A stretch of DNA of 64,000 bases from Diploptera punctata (GCA_030220185.1 JASPKZ010004202.1:3273001-3337000); one strand, 5' to 3'. Numbered from the stretch's first letter, positions 9,881-19,638 are shown. Notes: a model not told the origin generated them from the letters alone. Translations and numbers: made by a program.

Positions 9881-10275
9881 TATTTTGAAGTTTTACAAAG
9901 TATTGGCAGTTCCATCTCTTATCTATGGATGCGAAACCTGGACATTAACAAAGGCAGATAGTAAACAAACAGAGGCTGCAGAAATGAAGATGTTGAGAGC
10001 AATAGCAGGATACCAAAGGACCGATAAAAAGAAAAACGAAGATATAAGAACAGAACTTAATATATTTAATCTCTGTGAAAGAATAAAATATTATCAAAAT
10101 GCTTATCTTGAGCACGTATTACGAATGAATGAACAGCGCATACCAAGAAGAATGTATAATTATAAACCAAAAGGGAGAAGAATGTTGGGAAGACCATTGA
10201 AGAGATGGAAGGACCATTTCGACCTATAATGAGATCGGAACAGGCCATTGGGCTTAATCCATGTTGTTGATGATG
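9881..10275 (+). mobile_element. C-type LINE 3' end
   Basis: Open frame 9885-10229: FYKVLAVPSLIYGCETWTL, AAEMKMLRAIAGYQRTDKKK, YLEHVLRMNEQRIPRR, GRRMLGRPLKRWKD. Stop, then GAACAGGCCATTGGGC and a GATGATGATGAT tail. The usual Lys-Lys/Arg-Asn-Glu-x-Ile segment here (KKNEDIRTELNIFN) is the same place that is expanded into the 51-bp array at 23975-27885. Confidence 0.85.
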
Positions 10276-10329
10276 ATGATCATTGTACAAGTAAGTTCTG
10301 GAGTATTGCATCGCTTCATACAGACTGTT

Positions 10330-10425
10330 TCTAGCAGAGACACTTGTGGTCTAGTGGAGGGAACGTCTGTTTCCCAAGTATGAAGTCGCGTGTTCGATTC
10401 CGCTCTCATGTTTTTTCTCTTCCTT
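10330..10425 (+). mobile_element. tRNA-derived SINE head
   Basis: CTTGTGGTCTAGTGGAGGG (A-box region) and GTGTTCGATTCCGC (B box) are spaced as in a tRNA gene. Short T-rich sequence follows. Acceptor pairing is absent. Probably a SINE head of a family not otherwise seen in the window. Confidence 0.55.
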
Positions 10426-10697
10426 ATTTAAATTAGTTTTCTTTGTTTTATTTAATTTGTTTTGCTTTGATTTACTTATTTACACGAAATTGTTTTCCAC
10501 TGCACGACACACAACGAAATAGAATGGATTCTAGTTTATCAATTTAGTTGTACACGTGTGAACCAAGTAGCAGATCTCTGATCATGCGCAATGACTTCGT
10601 ACTGAGACTTAAAAATTATCTGTGCACCATCAATTATTTCAAGGGCTTATATTATTCGCACTTAACTTGATATTTTCTCCAGTAATCATTTGAATGT
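10426..10697. other. AT-rich unassigned stretch
   Basis: No frame or repeat recognised. Confidence 0.4.
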
Positions 10698-10965
10698 TAA
10701 CTAACTGGCGCTATCGAACCCGTAGGTTCATGGCCGCGCGGACATAAGCCCATACATCCCTATCCTGAGGTAATGTTTTCCAATTACCCCTGTATAATCT
10801 ACTTCCCTCAGATCTACCACCTCATTCTTGGTCTGCAAACTGGGCGTTTTCCTTCTGCTTTTCCTACAAGAAGCTTCAATGCTCCTCTTTCTTTCCCCAT
10901 TTTTGCCACATATCCTGCCCATCGCATTCTCCGAGACTTATGTGTTCTTATTATCATTTGAAATA
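10698..10965 (-). mobile_element. LINE-A decayed copy
   Basis: The minus strand retains RRMRWAGYVAKMGKERGALK and the 3' end GAACCTACGGGTTCGATAG, with an internal deletion of about 20 bases near 10820 and other frame breaks. More diverged than the copies at 6462 or 16590, so probably older. Confidence 0.8.
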
Positions 10966-11390
10966 AAGAAAATTCGTCCCTTTCTGAATGTGAGTTTATA
11001 TTTGCTGGAGATTTTATAAAAATTTGACGTACCAAGTTTGAAAGTAACAGAAGAAGGCGTTTCAATAAAATAGAGCGCGGGTTTTGTAATCTCATTTCAA
11101 GATGGCAGCGCAGGAAGCAAGGAACATTATTTTATTAGTGTAATCTGCTATGTGACATTAGAGAAAACGTCAACCAAGTAAGTTCTCACCCCAGAGCACT
11201 TGTTACATTTAATTATTTTCATACTGAAGCCACTTTTGCTCTTTGCTGCTTTAATCGATATTTCTCGCTATAAGAAATATTTCTTCTTATCTGAACTACT
11301 ATTATTGGTAAGCAATATTCAGGGCTCTTCTGTCTTCAAGTACTTTACATTCATCTTCTTCTAAGTCTATCCACCTACTAAGATTTATCA
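10966..11390. other. unassigned stretch
   Basis: No domain or repeat recognised. It ends at the 5' terminus of a Helitron. Confidence 0.4.
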
Positions 11391-11407
11391 TCTAATATAT
11401 AAAAATT

Positions 11408-11754
11408 GTCCACCGCTGTGGTCTCGGGGTAGCGTGCTGCCTTGTCACGCAGCGGGCCTGGGTTCTATCCCCGGTCGGGGCAGTTTTTCTGAGTGAGGTT
11501 TTTATCGGGGTTTTTCCTCACCTGTAAGACAAATGTCAGGAAAACATTAAGGCCCAAACGGTCTCCGAAATCATATGGTCATCGTCATCATGATCATCCT
11601 TATCATTATTATCATCATCATCCTTCACCGGTGTGGAAAGCAACGGGAAGCTACCACAGCTACAATTCCCTAGTAAAGCTGCAAGCATAGCATGAAAAAT
11701 GCTATGATTGCAGTGAAGGACCTGCCTTCGGGCAGAATTACTATGGATGGATGG
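11408..11754 (+). mobile_element. SINE-1 (tail type b), complete, with 11-bp target duplication
   Basis: Head TCCACCGCTGTGGTCTCGG and B box GGTTCTATCCC. Body with TTTTTATCGGGGTTTTTCC and CTGTAAGACAAATGTCAGGA. 3' part CTGCAAGCATAGCATGAAAA to GAATTACTATGGATGGATGG. ATATAAAAATT flanks it at 11397-11407 and 11755-11765. It sits inside the 5' end of Helitron H1, so it is the younger of the two. Confidence 0.9.
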
Positions 11755-12572
11755 ATATAAAAATTAATGTTTGTTGGTTTGTTTGTTTGTTTGTACTTTA
11801 TGCGCGGTCATACCGTTGATTCGATTGTGATGCGGCTTTTTGCAAAATGTTCAGGAGATTCCCGGGATGAACATAGGCTATAAGAGAGTTGTGATACTCA
11901 ACTCCTACATCCTTAAAAATCGCCCTTTGTAGTGGAAAACGTGAAAAAAGTAGCTCTGCGGAATCTTAAATGGCTTACGCTGCCTAAACCATAACAAATA
12001 TACAAAATGAATGTACACAGAATTGAATATCTCATAAAGCTCTACAAAAAAGTCCGCGACAGCATATGTTTATCTCTTACGGATAACTCACAATAACCAT
12101 TTTTGTCTTTCATTGATGCCAAGAAGATCGAGACAAGTACGTAGATTCCTGTGCAAGCATAGCAGTACATGACGGGTATTCTTTTATGGATAACTCACAA
12201 TAACGAATTTTGTCTTTTAGCTCATTTATGCCAAGAAGATTGAGATAAGTAGATTCTCAGGCAACACCGAGTAATGAGCACGGGGAATCTTACAATATTT
12301 ACGATATACATTTATAATTATTTTTCATTTTACTTATTCAACTAATCATAAGAAGTGGGCTACATTATTTTTTATCTTTCAGCTCATTTATGCCAAGAAG
12401 ATCGGGATGAGTAGATTCTCGGACAACGCCGGGTAAACAACACGTGGAATCTAAAATTAATTACGATATAAATTTTTTCTTTCACATATTTAAGTAAACA
12501 TAAAACACATTAATTTTCGTAATTCAGCTCAGATCGGGATAATGCCTGGTAATCAGCACGGGATATCTAAAA

Positions 12573-13037
12573 GTATCTCTATCTATCTTCGGGTGTTTTA
12601 CAGCTGCTGCCGTCTTCCCGTGCCAAACCTCCAAAGCCTACGGTCTCACCGGCTTTGATTGATTTGGTCTTTTAGCATTTTGTTTTTGTTTTTCTAATGT
12701 GTGGGGAGCTGGCCCACAGCGTAAACCCCCAACCTGGAGGACCAGGAAAATTTCTCTCTGGATTTTCCTCCCATAGCCTTTGAAGATCCCTCTTCACCGC
12801 AAGGCAGCGTTTCTCTGTTTCCCTTAGAGATAGGGTTGCCTCTTCCGCCAGATCCGCCGTGATGAAGGACTCCTTCTGCGCCGACTCTGCCGTTGAGATC
12901 TTCACCGTAACCCTGGCTTACAGAGTACTATCAGTCGGAGCCAACTGAACCCTGGTTTTTTAACTAGGTTGTTACTCCTACTACTCCTTCCCCCTGCTCC
13001 TTTCTCATCCGGGCTTGGGACCGGCCATGGCGGAGTT
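12573..13037 (-). mobile_element. internally deleted LINE-B derivative (5' end joined to 3' end)
   Basis: On the minus strand the element starts AACTCCGCCATGGCCGGTCC. It holds an open frame of 77 codons (12672-12905: MKISTAESAQKESF to HIRKTKTKC), then jumps to the LINE-B 3' end (TTTGGCACGGGAAGACGGC, GATAGATAGAGATAC tail). ATATCTAAAA flanks it at 12563-12572 and 13038-13047. It is about 465 bp and lies inside Helitron H1. It may be a LINE copy that lost its middle or a non-autonomous partner of LINE-B. The 5' half is assigned to LINE-B only by being joined to it. Confidence 0.7.
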
Positions 13038-13150
13038 ATATCTAAAAATATAAATTTATAATTTTTTTCCTTTCACTTATTTAACTAAACATAAAAGCAC
13101 ATTAATTTTCATTTATTTCGGCGTAGGAGCGCACGCCGGGCATTAGCTAG

Positions 13151-13385
13151 TTATATATAAAATCAACGTTTATCTATGATTCTGTCCTTTATGGACTCAA
13201 AAAATTACCTAACCAATTACAAGAGGGTTTTTACCATCATTTAGAGGACTTTTTGGGATAGTTTACGCATCAACACTAGTAAAATTCATATCAAATTCCG
13301 TTGAGGTGAAGTCATTGATGAAAGTTAAAAATTATATTGAACCTGTTGGTAGGTGCCGTCGTAAAACCACCTAGCTCTTGAAACT
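13151..13385. other. unassigned stretch
   Basis: No feature recognised between the Helitron end and the LINE 5' region. Confidence 0.4.
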
Positions 13386-13620
13386 ATTAAACTAACAGCT
13401 TATTAATACCATTGAGTTGTCCGCATTTCTTGACGGTTGTATTTTTACGGTGAAAGATCGTCACTCTTTCGACCAAGGTACTTTTTTCGTCTGGCTTATC
13501 ACCTTCGACCAGTCCGGCATGGGTAACCCTATCGGCAGCAATGCTACCGCCGGCATAGCTCTCGGGATCATTTAAGCATGCAAGCCACTCCACCACGACA
13601 GGGTAAAGATACCATGGAGG
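13386..13620 (-). mobile_element. C-type LINE 5' region fragment
   Basis: The minus strand carries ATGCCGGACTGGTCGAAGGT, then CTTTCACCGTAAAAATACAA and CAAGAAATGCGGAC. The same order appears at 32990-33085 (plus strand), where it runs directly into the endonuclease start of a C-type LINE. It is therefore the 5' UTR of that family, here detached. A 69-codon frame within it (13387-13596) is probably not coding. Confidence 0.65.
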
Positions 13621-13675
13621 GCTTTAGTTTCAAGTATTCGTCATAATTCAACTTTTATAAAAAATACTATGAGGT

Positions 13676-13905
13676 TTAATTTTTTATTTAAATTAAAATT
13701 CTTTGTACCACACCCCTTATCCAGTCTTTTATTTATACTCGTTTTCAAAACCTGAGTAGTTTCATCTTCAGTAATATCTCCTGAAGGAACAACATCGGTC
13801 AAGATTTTACTGAAGATGAAATCACCTGGGTCTTGAAACCGGTATAATTAGAAGACTGGATATGAGGTGACGTATAAAGAATATTAATTTAAATCTTAAA
13901 AATTC
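13676..13905. repeat. fold-back (long inverted repeat) element
   Basis: Two arms pair across a short loop near 13780-13800: AAAATTCTTTGTACC, TATCCAGTCTT and TTTCATCTTCAGTAA on the left; TACTGAAGATGAAA, AGAAGACTGGATA and TATAAAGAATATTAATTT on the right. It is about 230 bp overall with no coding capacity. Consistent with a MITE or fold-back repeat; the family is not known to me. Confidence 0.7.
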
Positions 13906-13984
13906 GTAATAATCTTAATATAAATACTTAAAATTATTTTTTCATGTTGAGACTTGAAAGTAGTTTTGAAGTTCCTTAGGACAG

Positions 13985-14342
13985 GTTACTGGCCCGACGC
14001 TAAGTAGTCCAGTGGTAGGGCTGCTACCTTTTAGTCTCTGGACAGACATTAGGATACTGCATTTACTCAGTACCCGATGGAACGGTTATACAGCCGTGAC
14101 TCGGTCCTCAGAGCCTCGTTTGTGAAAACGGGTTGTACCACGAGAAGGTGAGGATGAGAATTGGGTATGAGAGATTATACACACGTCATTACCCCTTACA
14201 ACCCTTCCAAGAGATACCTTCGGACATGACATGGCACCGTCCAAGGCTCTACATACTGATGCACGTGGTGCGTCTTGGCAGTTAATTCCTTCGTGGCTGT
14301 CATTATAGGATTGTGGTTCATTTAATCCTAGCCATCGATACC
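13985..14342 (+). mobile_element. tRNA-SINE-like repeat (tentative)
   Basis: TAGTCCAGTGGTAGGGCTGC resembles an A-box/D-arm. The following 300 bp are more GC-rich than their surroundings and end at a C-type LINE that starts mid-ORF. No second copy in the window and no clear B box, so this is tentative. Confidence 0.35.
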
Positions 14343-14637
14343 TTCGGAGGACTGCAGGATACACACTACTAGATCACAAAAAAAATGAAGACATCTTAGA
14401 AGAATTGCACATGGAAACTTTAGAAAACAAAATTTTTGATTATAAGTCAAGATGGATACAATATGTTGATCGAATGGAAGATCACAGAATACCCAAACAC
14501 ATGTTAAGATATCAACCTGCAGGAAGAAGAAGACCAGGACGTCCACTCAAAAGACTTCTGGATGGTGTTTCCCTTGAGGCCGAAACAGGTCAGCAAATGA
14601 CCTAAATTTGTGAATGTACTATGATGATGATTATGAA
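14343..14637 (+). mobile_element. C-type LINE 3' end
   Basis: Plus strand with frame breaks: GCAGGATACACACTACTAGA (AGYT block), KKNEDILEELHMETLENK, WIQYVDRMEDHRIPKHM, GRRRPGRPLKRL. Stop, then a GATGATGATT tail. This segment (NEDILEELHMETLE) is the un-expanded counterpart of the 51-bp unit at 23975-27885. Confidence 0.85.
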
Positions 14638-14937
14638 AATTATTTTTTTATAATTGCCAGCTATAATATCTGAGGAACTTTGTTGTTATATTTCTGTTGG
14701 TTGAAAGGTAAAAACAGCCCTGAAGAGTTTTTTTCTTCTTAAGTTAATTACACGTTTGACAGCATTAATAATAAGTTGGTAAGGGGCACTCGAAAGAGCA
14801 TTAAGTTATAAGTTTATGATTTGTCTTTTATGAGTTGGTTCAGTGATCCTGTCCATATTCTACATTGTTTGTAATGGTATCGCTCACACGTTTGGTCGCA
14901 TATCTTGCATTCACACGAATCACTCGGTTGGTGGAAA
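14638..14937. other. unassigned stretch
   Basis: Nothing recognised. It borders the tandem array on the left. Confidence 0.4.
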
Positions 14938-15957
14938 TTTTGTATTTTTGCACATTTTGTGATGATATCCGTGTGTTGCTAAACCTATGATTCTGTGCCT
15001 TTGTGGTTGGTTACTTCCAGTCCACTCTCTGGCATCTGAGGCGTAGAAATCTTCGTCGATCTCTTTTTCTCTCTGTTTCTTTTTTTTTTTTCGATGACTT
15101 TCTTATATGGCTCCGTTGCTGGCAGTAGTATCCTTTGCCTCAGGTCCTCTAGGAAGAAGGTTTCTCTGGCTAGCATATAGGCCATTCTATTTTGTATTTT
15201 TGCACATTTTGTGATGATATCCGTGTGTTGCTATGCCTATGATTCTGTGCCTTTGTGGTTGGTTACTTCCAGTCCAATCTCTGTTTACCATGGCATCTGA
15301 GGCGTAGAAATCTTCGTCGATCTCTTTTTCTCTCTGTTTCTTTTTTTTCGATGACTTTCTTATATGGCTCCATTGCTGGCAGTAGTATCCTTTGCCTCAG
15401 GTCCTCTAGGAAGAAGGTTTCTCTGGCTAGCATATAGGCCATTCTATTTTGTATTTTTGCACATTTTGTGATGATATCCGTGTGTTGCTATGCCTATGAT
15501 TCTGTGCCTTTGTGGTTAGTTACTTCCAGTCCACTCTCTGTTTACCATGGCATCTGAGGCGTAGAAATCTTCGTCGATCTCTTTTTCTCTCTGTTTCTTT
15601 TTTTCGATGACTTTCTTATATGGCTCCGTTGCTGGCAGTAGTATCCTTTGCCTCAGGTCCTCTAGGAAGAAGGTTTCTCTGGCTAGCATATAGGCCATTC
15701 TATTTTGTATTTTTGCACATTTTGTGATGATATCCGTGTGTTGCTATGCCTATGATTCTGTGCCTTCGTGGTTAGTTACTTCCAGTCCACTCTCTGTTTA
15801 CCATGGCATCTGAGGCGTAGAAATCTTCGTCGATCTCTTTTTCTCTCTGTTTTTTTTTTCGATGACTTTCTTATATGGCTCCGTTGCTGGCAGTAGTATC
15901 CTTTGCCTCAGGGCCTCTAGGAAGAAGGTTTCTCTGGCTAGCATATAGGCCATTCTA
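14938..15957. repeat. tandem array, four units of about 255 bp, LINE-derived
   Basis: Starts at 14938, 15190, 15447 and 15703 (spacings 252, 257, 256, then 255 to the end). Unit marks: TTTTGCACATTTTGTGATGA, GAGGCGTAGAAATCTTCGTC, a T homopolymer of varying length, and CTCAGGTCCTCTAGGAAGAA. The minus strand of each unit encodes MAYMLARETFFLEDLRQRIL and LPATEPYKKVIEKK. Units differ mainly in poly-T length and in the presence of GTTTACCATG, so the frame is not kept across all four. Confidence 0.95.
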
Positions 15958-16070
15958 TTTGGTGTGTATTTGCTTGCACCTAATGCCTTTTTGATGAATC
16001 TTGGTTTTACTTTTTCTAACCTCTCCAAATCACTGGTCGATAGTTTCTGCCATATCAGTTCTATTAGACA
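14938..16070 (-). mobile_element. LINE ORF C-terminal region underlying the array
   Basis: To the right of the array (15958-16028) the minus strand continues upstream with MERLEKVKPRFIKKALGASK, YTPNRMAYMLARE. The order R-x-E-K-V-x-x-x-F-x-K-x-x-LG-x-S-x-Y-T-x-x-x-x-x-Y-x-LA-R-E is one I associate with ORF2 C-termini of insect non-LTR retrotransposons. The array therefore arose by repeated duplication of the 3' part of this element. Confidence 0.55.
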
Positions 16071-16442
16071 TAGTGATTTTTAACCATGTTGTACTTGGAT
16101 AGGAGATTAGTAGAATATGAATGACAACTATTGTACGTCTGTTACAAGATTTATTAAACAAGATAAGATTTACTTGCTTGTGTCAAGTAGCTTTAGTGGG
16201 TCAGCAAATGTATCTTATTTAGTATTAATGATTCCCATCTACTGTACAACTACTGTGGGAGGAGACTCTTGAGATAGCAATGTTAACACTGGTCACAAGT
16301 TACACAATGAAGGAAGTTACACAGGCAGCATGTTTATCTTGTTCGTTAAGAGATTGTCATTCACCTTCAAGGGACGTGCACCACCTGATACGAGCCACGT
16401 GATAATACTTTACAACTTGTAAGAATTAAAAAAAAACTATTT
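16071..16442. other. unassigned stretch
   Basis: No open frame above about 30 codons, no repeat recognised. Confidence 0.4.
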
Positions 16443-16589
16443 TTAATACAATAATCAGAAGCATTATTACCTATGGAGCTGATGTGCGGGCTTTAAATGC
16501 ACAAATGAAAAAAAAAAAAATTACTCGCCACTGAAATGGACTACTGGAGACGTGATGCAAGAATATCCAGGAAGGATAAAATCAGAAAT

Positions 16590-17345
16590 ACTTACTTACT
16601 TACTCACTGGCACTATCGAACCCGTAGGTTCATGGCCACACGGACATAAGCTCTCCATACATCCCTATCCTGAGCTAATGCTTTCCAATCATTCCCTGTA
16701 TAATCTACTTCCCTCAAATCATAGTTAATGTTGTTCTCCCACCTCATTCTTGGTCTACCAACTGGGCGTTTTCCCTCTGGCTTTCCTACAAGAAGCTTCC
16801 ATGCAAGTCTTTCATTCCCCATACGTGCAACATGTCCTGCCCATCGCAGTCTACGAGACTTGACTGTTCTTATTATATCTGGCTTCCTATAAAGACCATG
16901 TAGTTCATTGTTATGTAGTCTTCTCCATTCACCTGTCTGTTCATCTCTCTTTGGTCCAAAAATGTTCCTAAGTACTTTATTCTCAAATACTTTTAATCTC
17001 CTTTCCTCCCTTAAAGTAAGAGTCCATGTTTCGCATCCATATAATATAACTGGTAGAATAATAGTTTTATATATTTTCAGTTTAACGTTTTTTGAAAGGA
17101 GTTGGGACATCAAGAGTCTCTGCAATGCATAATAGCACGCATTTCCAGAATTGAGCCTATGTTTAATTTCTTTGTGCATCTCATTCCTATTTGTGATTAC
17201 TGTTCCTAGGTATTTGAATTCAGCCACTTTGTCAAAATTTCCCTCATTTGTCATTAGCTGTCCATTTCCATGATATAATGAATTTCTACGTGTGACCATA
17301 TATTTTAGTTTTATTGATATTTACTTCCAATCCTAATTTCTTAGT
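16590..17345 (-). mobile_element. LINE-A, best copy, with 10-bp target duplication
   Basis: AATCAGAAAT occurs at 16580-16589 and 17346-17355, inside LINE-D. The element is 756 bp, 5'-truncated, with its 3' end on the left as ACTTACTTACTTACTCACTGG. It carries the longest LINE-A frame in the window and serves here as the reference copy. Confidence 0.92.
16613..17299 (-). CDS. LINE-A ORF2 C-terminal open frame (remnant)
   Basis: 228 residues. Order: FKYLGTVITNRNEMHKEIKH, then YALQRLL, VKLKIYKTIILPVILYGCET, WTLTLREERRLKVFENKVLR, IFGPKRDEQTGEWRRL, RRLRWAGHVARMGNERLAWK, RPVGRPRMRWENN, WKALAQDRDVWRAYVR and the end NLRVR. It matches the C-terminal third of RTE/BovB-like ORF2 proteins. RT catalytic motifs are upstream of the truncation and absent. 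The first ATG is internal to the original ORF. Intact reading over 228 codons suggests a fairly recent insertion. Confidence 0.85.
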   Translation of the reverse strand: MVTRRNSLYHGNGQLMTNEGNFDKVAEFKYLGTVITNRNEMHKEIKHRLNSGNACYYALQRLLMSQLLSKNVKLKIYKTIILPVILYGCETWTLTLREERRLKVFENKVLRNIFGPKRDEQTGEWRRLHNNELHGLYRKPDIIRTVKSRRLRWAGHVARMGNERLAWKLLVGKPEGKRPVGRPRMRWENNINYDLREVDYTGNDWKALAQDRDVWRAYVRVAMNLRVR

Positions 17346-17410
17346 AATCAGAAATTCATATATAAAAGAAAAACATGCAGGTACAATATTCAATATTAGA
17401 TTTTATAAAG

Positions 17411-17511
17411 AGGACGAAGATCACTGGGCCGTCCTATGAAACGCTGGAGGGAAAATTTTCTATAGGATCGTAACAGGCCTTGGCCTAATACTTGGAAGGA
17501 AGAAGAAGAAG
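17411..17511 (+). mobile_element. LINE-E, 101-bp 3' end with 13-bp target duplication
   Basis: Only the last 101 bp of LINE-E: GAAGATCACTGGGCCGTCC to GCCTAATACTTGGAAGG and a GAAGAAGAAGA tail. AGATTTTATAAAG stands at 17398-17410 and again at 17512-17524. Extreme 5' truncation inside LINE-D. Confidence 0.92.
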
Positions 17512-17815
17512 AGATTTTATAAAGAAGAAACAATTAAATTGGTACGGACACATTAGAAGGATGGAAGAAGGAAGGCTACCTAAGATAATCATGGATTGGG
17601 AACCACAGGGAAGGAAAAATAAGGGTAGACCAAATATTACGTGGATTCAGGGAATCAATGAAACTAAGAGGGAATGGGAAATAGAAGAAGATATATGGAT
17701 GAACAGACAAGAATGGAAAAATGTGTTGAAACAAATGTGTAGTTAACTGTGAACATGGGTACCAGAAAAATGTATATTCATTGTAAAAGCCGGAATAATA
17801 AAATAAAGTAAACTA

Positions 17816-18105
17816 ATTTTAAAAAATCATTCCTATATCTTCGAATTATAGACACCAAAATAGATAACCCTAAAGCGACTTTTTAAATTTCTTCAGAAAC
17901 TCCTGTGAAATTTTATTTTTAGGGTTTAATTTTTAATATTATTTCCCACCATTTACAATGATTTTTACATTTTTCTCTAACGATTATTTCACTACATTTT
18001 TCTATGATACGGTATTTAACTACATACGTAACACGAAGAGCTGGCATATTGATTTTAAAGAATATTCTATATAACAAGAAAGACGTATTCCAGTGCAGCC
18101 AATTA
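17816..18105. other. AT-rich unassigned stretch
   Basis: Nothing recognised between the LINE-D end and the LINE-K tail. Confidence 0.4.
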
Positions 18106-18151
<46 letters not shown>

Positions 18152-18349
18152 TATTTATTCTGGCAGAGTTAAGGCCATAAGGCCCTCTCTTCCACTCAAC
18201 CAGCACAAATACAAATAAATATTCGACAAATATAGGCCTAGATATACACTATACTAATTATAAACAGTTAAAGATACAATAAATGTAGCAATGTAAATGT
18301 CATATACAAACAACATTTTATAGGGTAATAACAATAATGATACGATAAT

Positions 18350-18985
18350 AATAATAATCATCATCATCAATGGCAGTCATGGATTAGGCCATTGGCCTGT
18401 TCCGCTTCAGGAAATAAATTGATCCCTCCATCTCTTCTTAGGTCTTCCTGGGTCTCTTCGCCCTGTGGGTCTGTAGTTCAATAGCTGCAGAGGTAGTCTA
18501 TTGTTTGGCATTCTAAGAAGGTGTTCATGCCAATTATTTTGATATTTTTGAATGGTTTCAGTTATTGCTGGTGTGTTGAGAGCTTCATTACGTATGTGAT
18601 CATAAAGCGTTTAACCCGCTGCTAAAGGTCTTAATAACTGCATTTCTGCAGCTACTATCCTATTTAATTTACCTGTAGTAAGAGTCCAAGGTTTCAGAAC
18701 CATAAAGTAGAGTTGGAAAAGAGCCATTGTTTTATAAAAATTTTAGAATTGTATCTGGACGTACTTTTCGGAAAAGAATGTTTTTTATTGTTCCTATAAG
18801 TTTTTGAATTTGACCAATTTTATGTCTATGTCTTTACATGTGTCGTAGAAAAGATTGCAGCCAAGATAAGTAAAGTTATTAACTTGTTCTATTATATTGT
18901 TGTTAATAACAATTTTAGTTCGTATCGGTATTTTCCCTTGAAACGCCATAGTTTTTGTCTTATAATAATAATAATAATAATAATA
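18350..18985 (-). mobile_element. C-type LINE 3' half inside LINE-K
   Basis: The minus strand starts its tail as ATCATCATCAATGGCAG on the plus strand (GAT repeats). It then gives GGAACAGGCCAATGG, the block KRW-x-D-Q-F, and further upstream YGSETLDSYYR-like residues with many breaks. AAT triplets at 18963-18985 abut the truncation point. Strongly decayed. Confidence 0.65.
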
Positions 18986-19027
18986 TTAATAATAATATAA
19001 ATATGATACATTATACGGGAAACACCA

Positions 19028-19029
<2 letters not shown>

Positions 19030-19066
<37 letters not shown>
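19030..19066. repeat. TA dinucleotide microsatellite
   Basis: About 18 TA pairs inside the LINE-K 3' UTR. Confidence 0.95.
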
Positions 19067-19067
<1 letters not shown>

Positions 19068-19589
19068 TACACTGGATAATAATGAAGTCGAGTTTAGAGC
19101 AAATATAAATTTAGATTTCTTTTAAAAGATGCCAATGTCCGGCAGCCCCTTATTTCTTGTGGTAGGGAATTCCAGTTGCGAGAAGTGAAGATGGTATATG
19201 ACATGGAGTGATGTGATGTCCTATGTTGCGGTATATTAAGTAAGAGACTATGTTGTGATCTTGTGTTTAAGTTATGGTTTGAGGATAGATACTGGGAACG
19301 AGATGATAAATAATTGGGAATCGAGGTATGTAGGATCTTAAATAGGAGAATTAGACAGTGCGATTTTCTTCTCTCTTTTAGATGTAGCCATGACAATTCG
19401 TGGAATAATGGAGAAATGTGATCGTATTTTCGAACATTACATATGAATCTGAACTTAGGGTATGCACTAATTAACTCTACACATATACTTCAGAATTTCA
19501 GAACTTACTATTTATTTTTGGGCGTTGCATTCTTTCGCAGGTTACAATGCTTAAATTGCGTTAGATTAGCTTTTAGATTCGTTAAATAC

Positions 19590-19590
19590 C

Positions 19591-19638
<48 letters not shown>
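19590..19638. repeat. TA dinucleotide microsatellite
   Basis: About 23 TA pairs in otherwise unassigned sequence (19441-19796). Confidence 0.95.

Larger units (their letters stand above)
11391..13150 (+). mobile_element. Helitron-like element H1, with two insertions
   Basis: The 5' end TCTAATATATAAAAATT follows an A. The 3' end GCACGCCGGGCATTAGCTAG is followed by T, giving the A/T insertion site and CTAG terminus typical of Helitrons. Conserved body phrases (GATGCGGCTTTTTGCAAAAT, GAGATTCCCGGGATGAACA) match H1 copies at 53503-54291 and, reversed, 33232-34423. No Rep/helicase is encoded, so it is non-autonomous. Without the insertions it would be about 0.94 kb. Confidence 0.8.
16443..17815 (+). 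mobile_element. LINE-D copy in three pieces
   Basis: Pieces 16443-16589, 17346-17410 and 17525-17815 join to one LINE-D. The order is ITYGADVRALNAQMKKKK, MDYWRRDARISRKDKIRN, then YKE-type residues, then QLNWYGHIRRMEEGRLPKI, GRKNKGRPNITW, stop and GCCGGAATAATAAAATAAAG. The gaps hold LINE-A (minus) and LINE-E (plus), each with a target duplication. Confidence 0.9.
18106..19440 (-). mobile_element. LINE-K copy split by a C-type LINE
   Basis: Starts with its AAT-type tail (18106-18147), then GGCAGAGTTAAGGCCATAAGGCC and an AT-rich 3' UTR. ORF remnant 19094-19396 (minus) reads CLILLFKILHTSIPNYLSSR, then IFTSRNWNSLPQEIRGCRTL. The same block is at 43340-43600 in the long LINE-K. CR1/Jockey-like by this C-terminus. 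The UTR is interrupted at about 18350-18960. Confidence 0.85.

Noticed and set aside
14938..15957. CRISPR-like direct repeats
   Set aside because: Units of about 255 bp are contiguous copies without spacers, and the DNA is animal-type. Same reasoning for 52138-53303 and 51185-51505.
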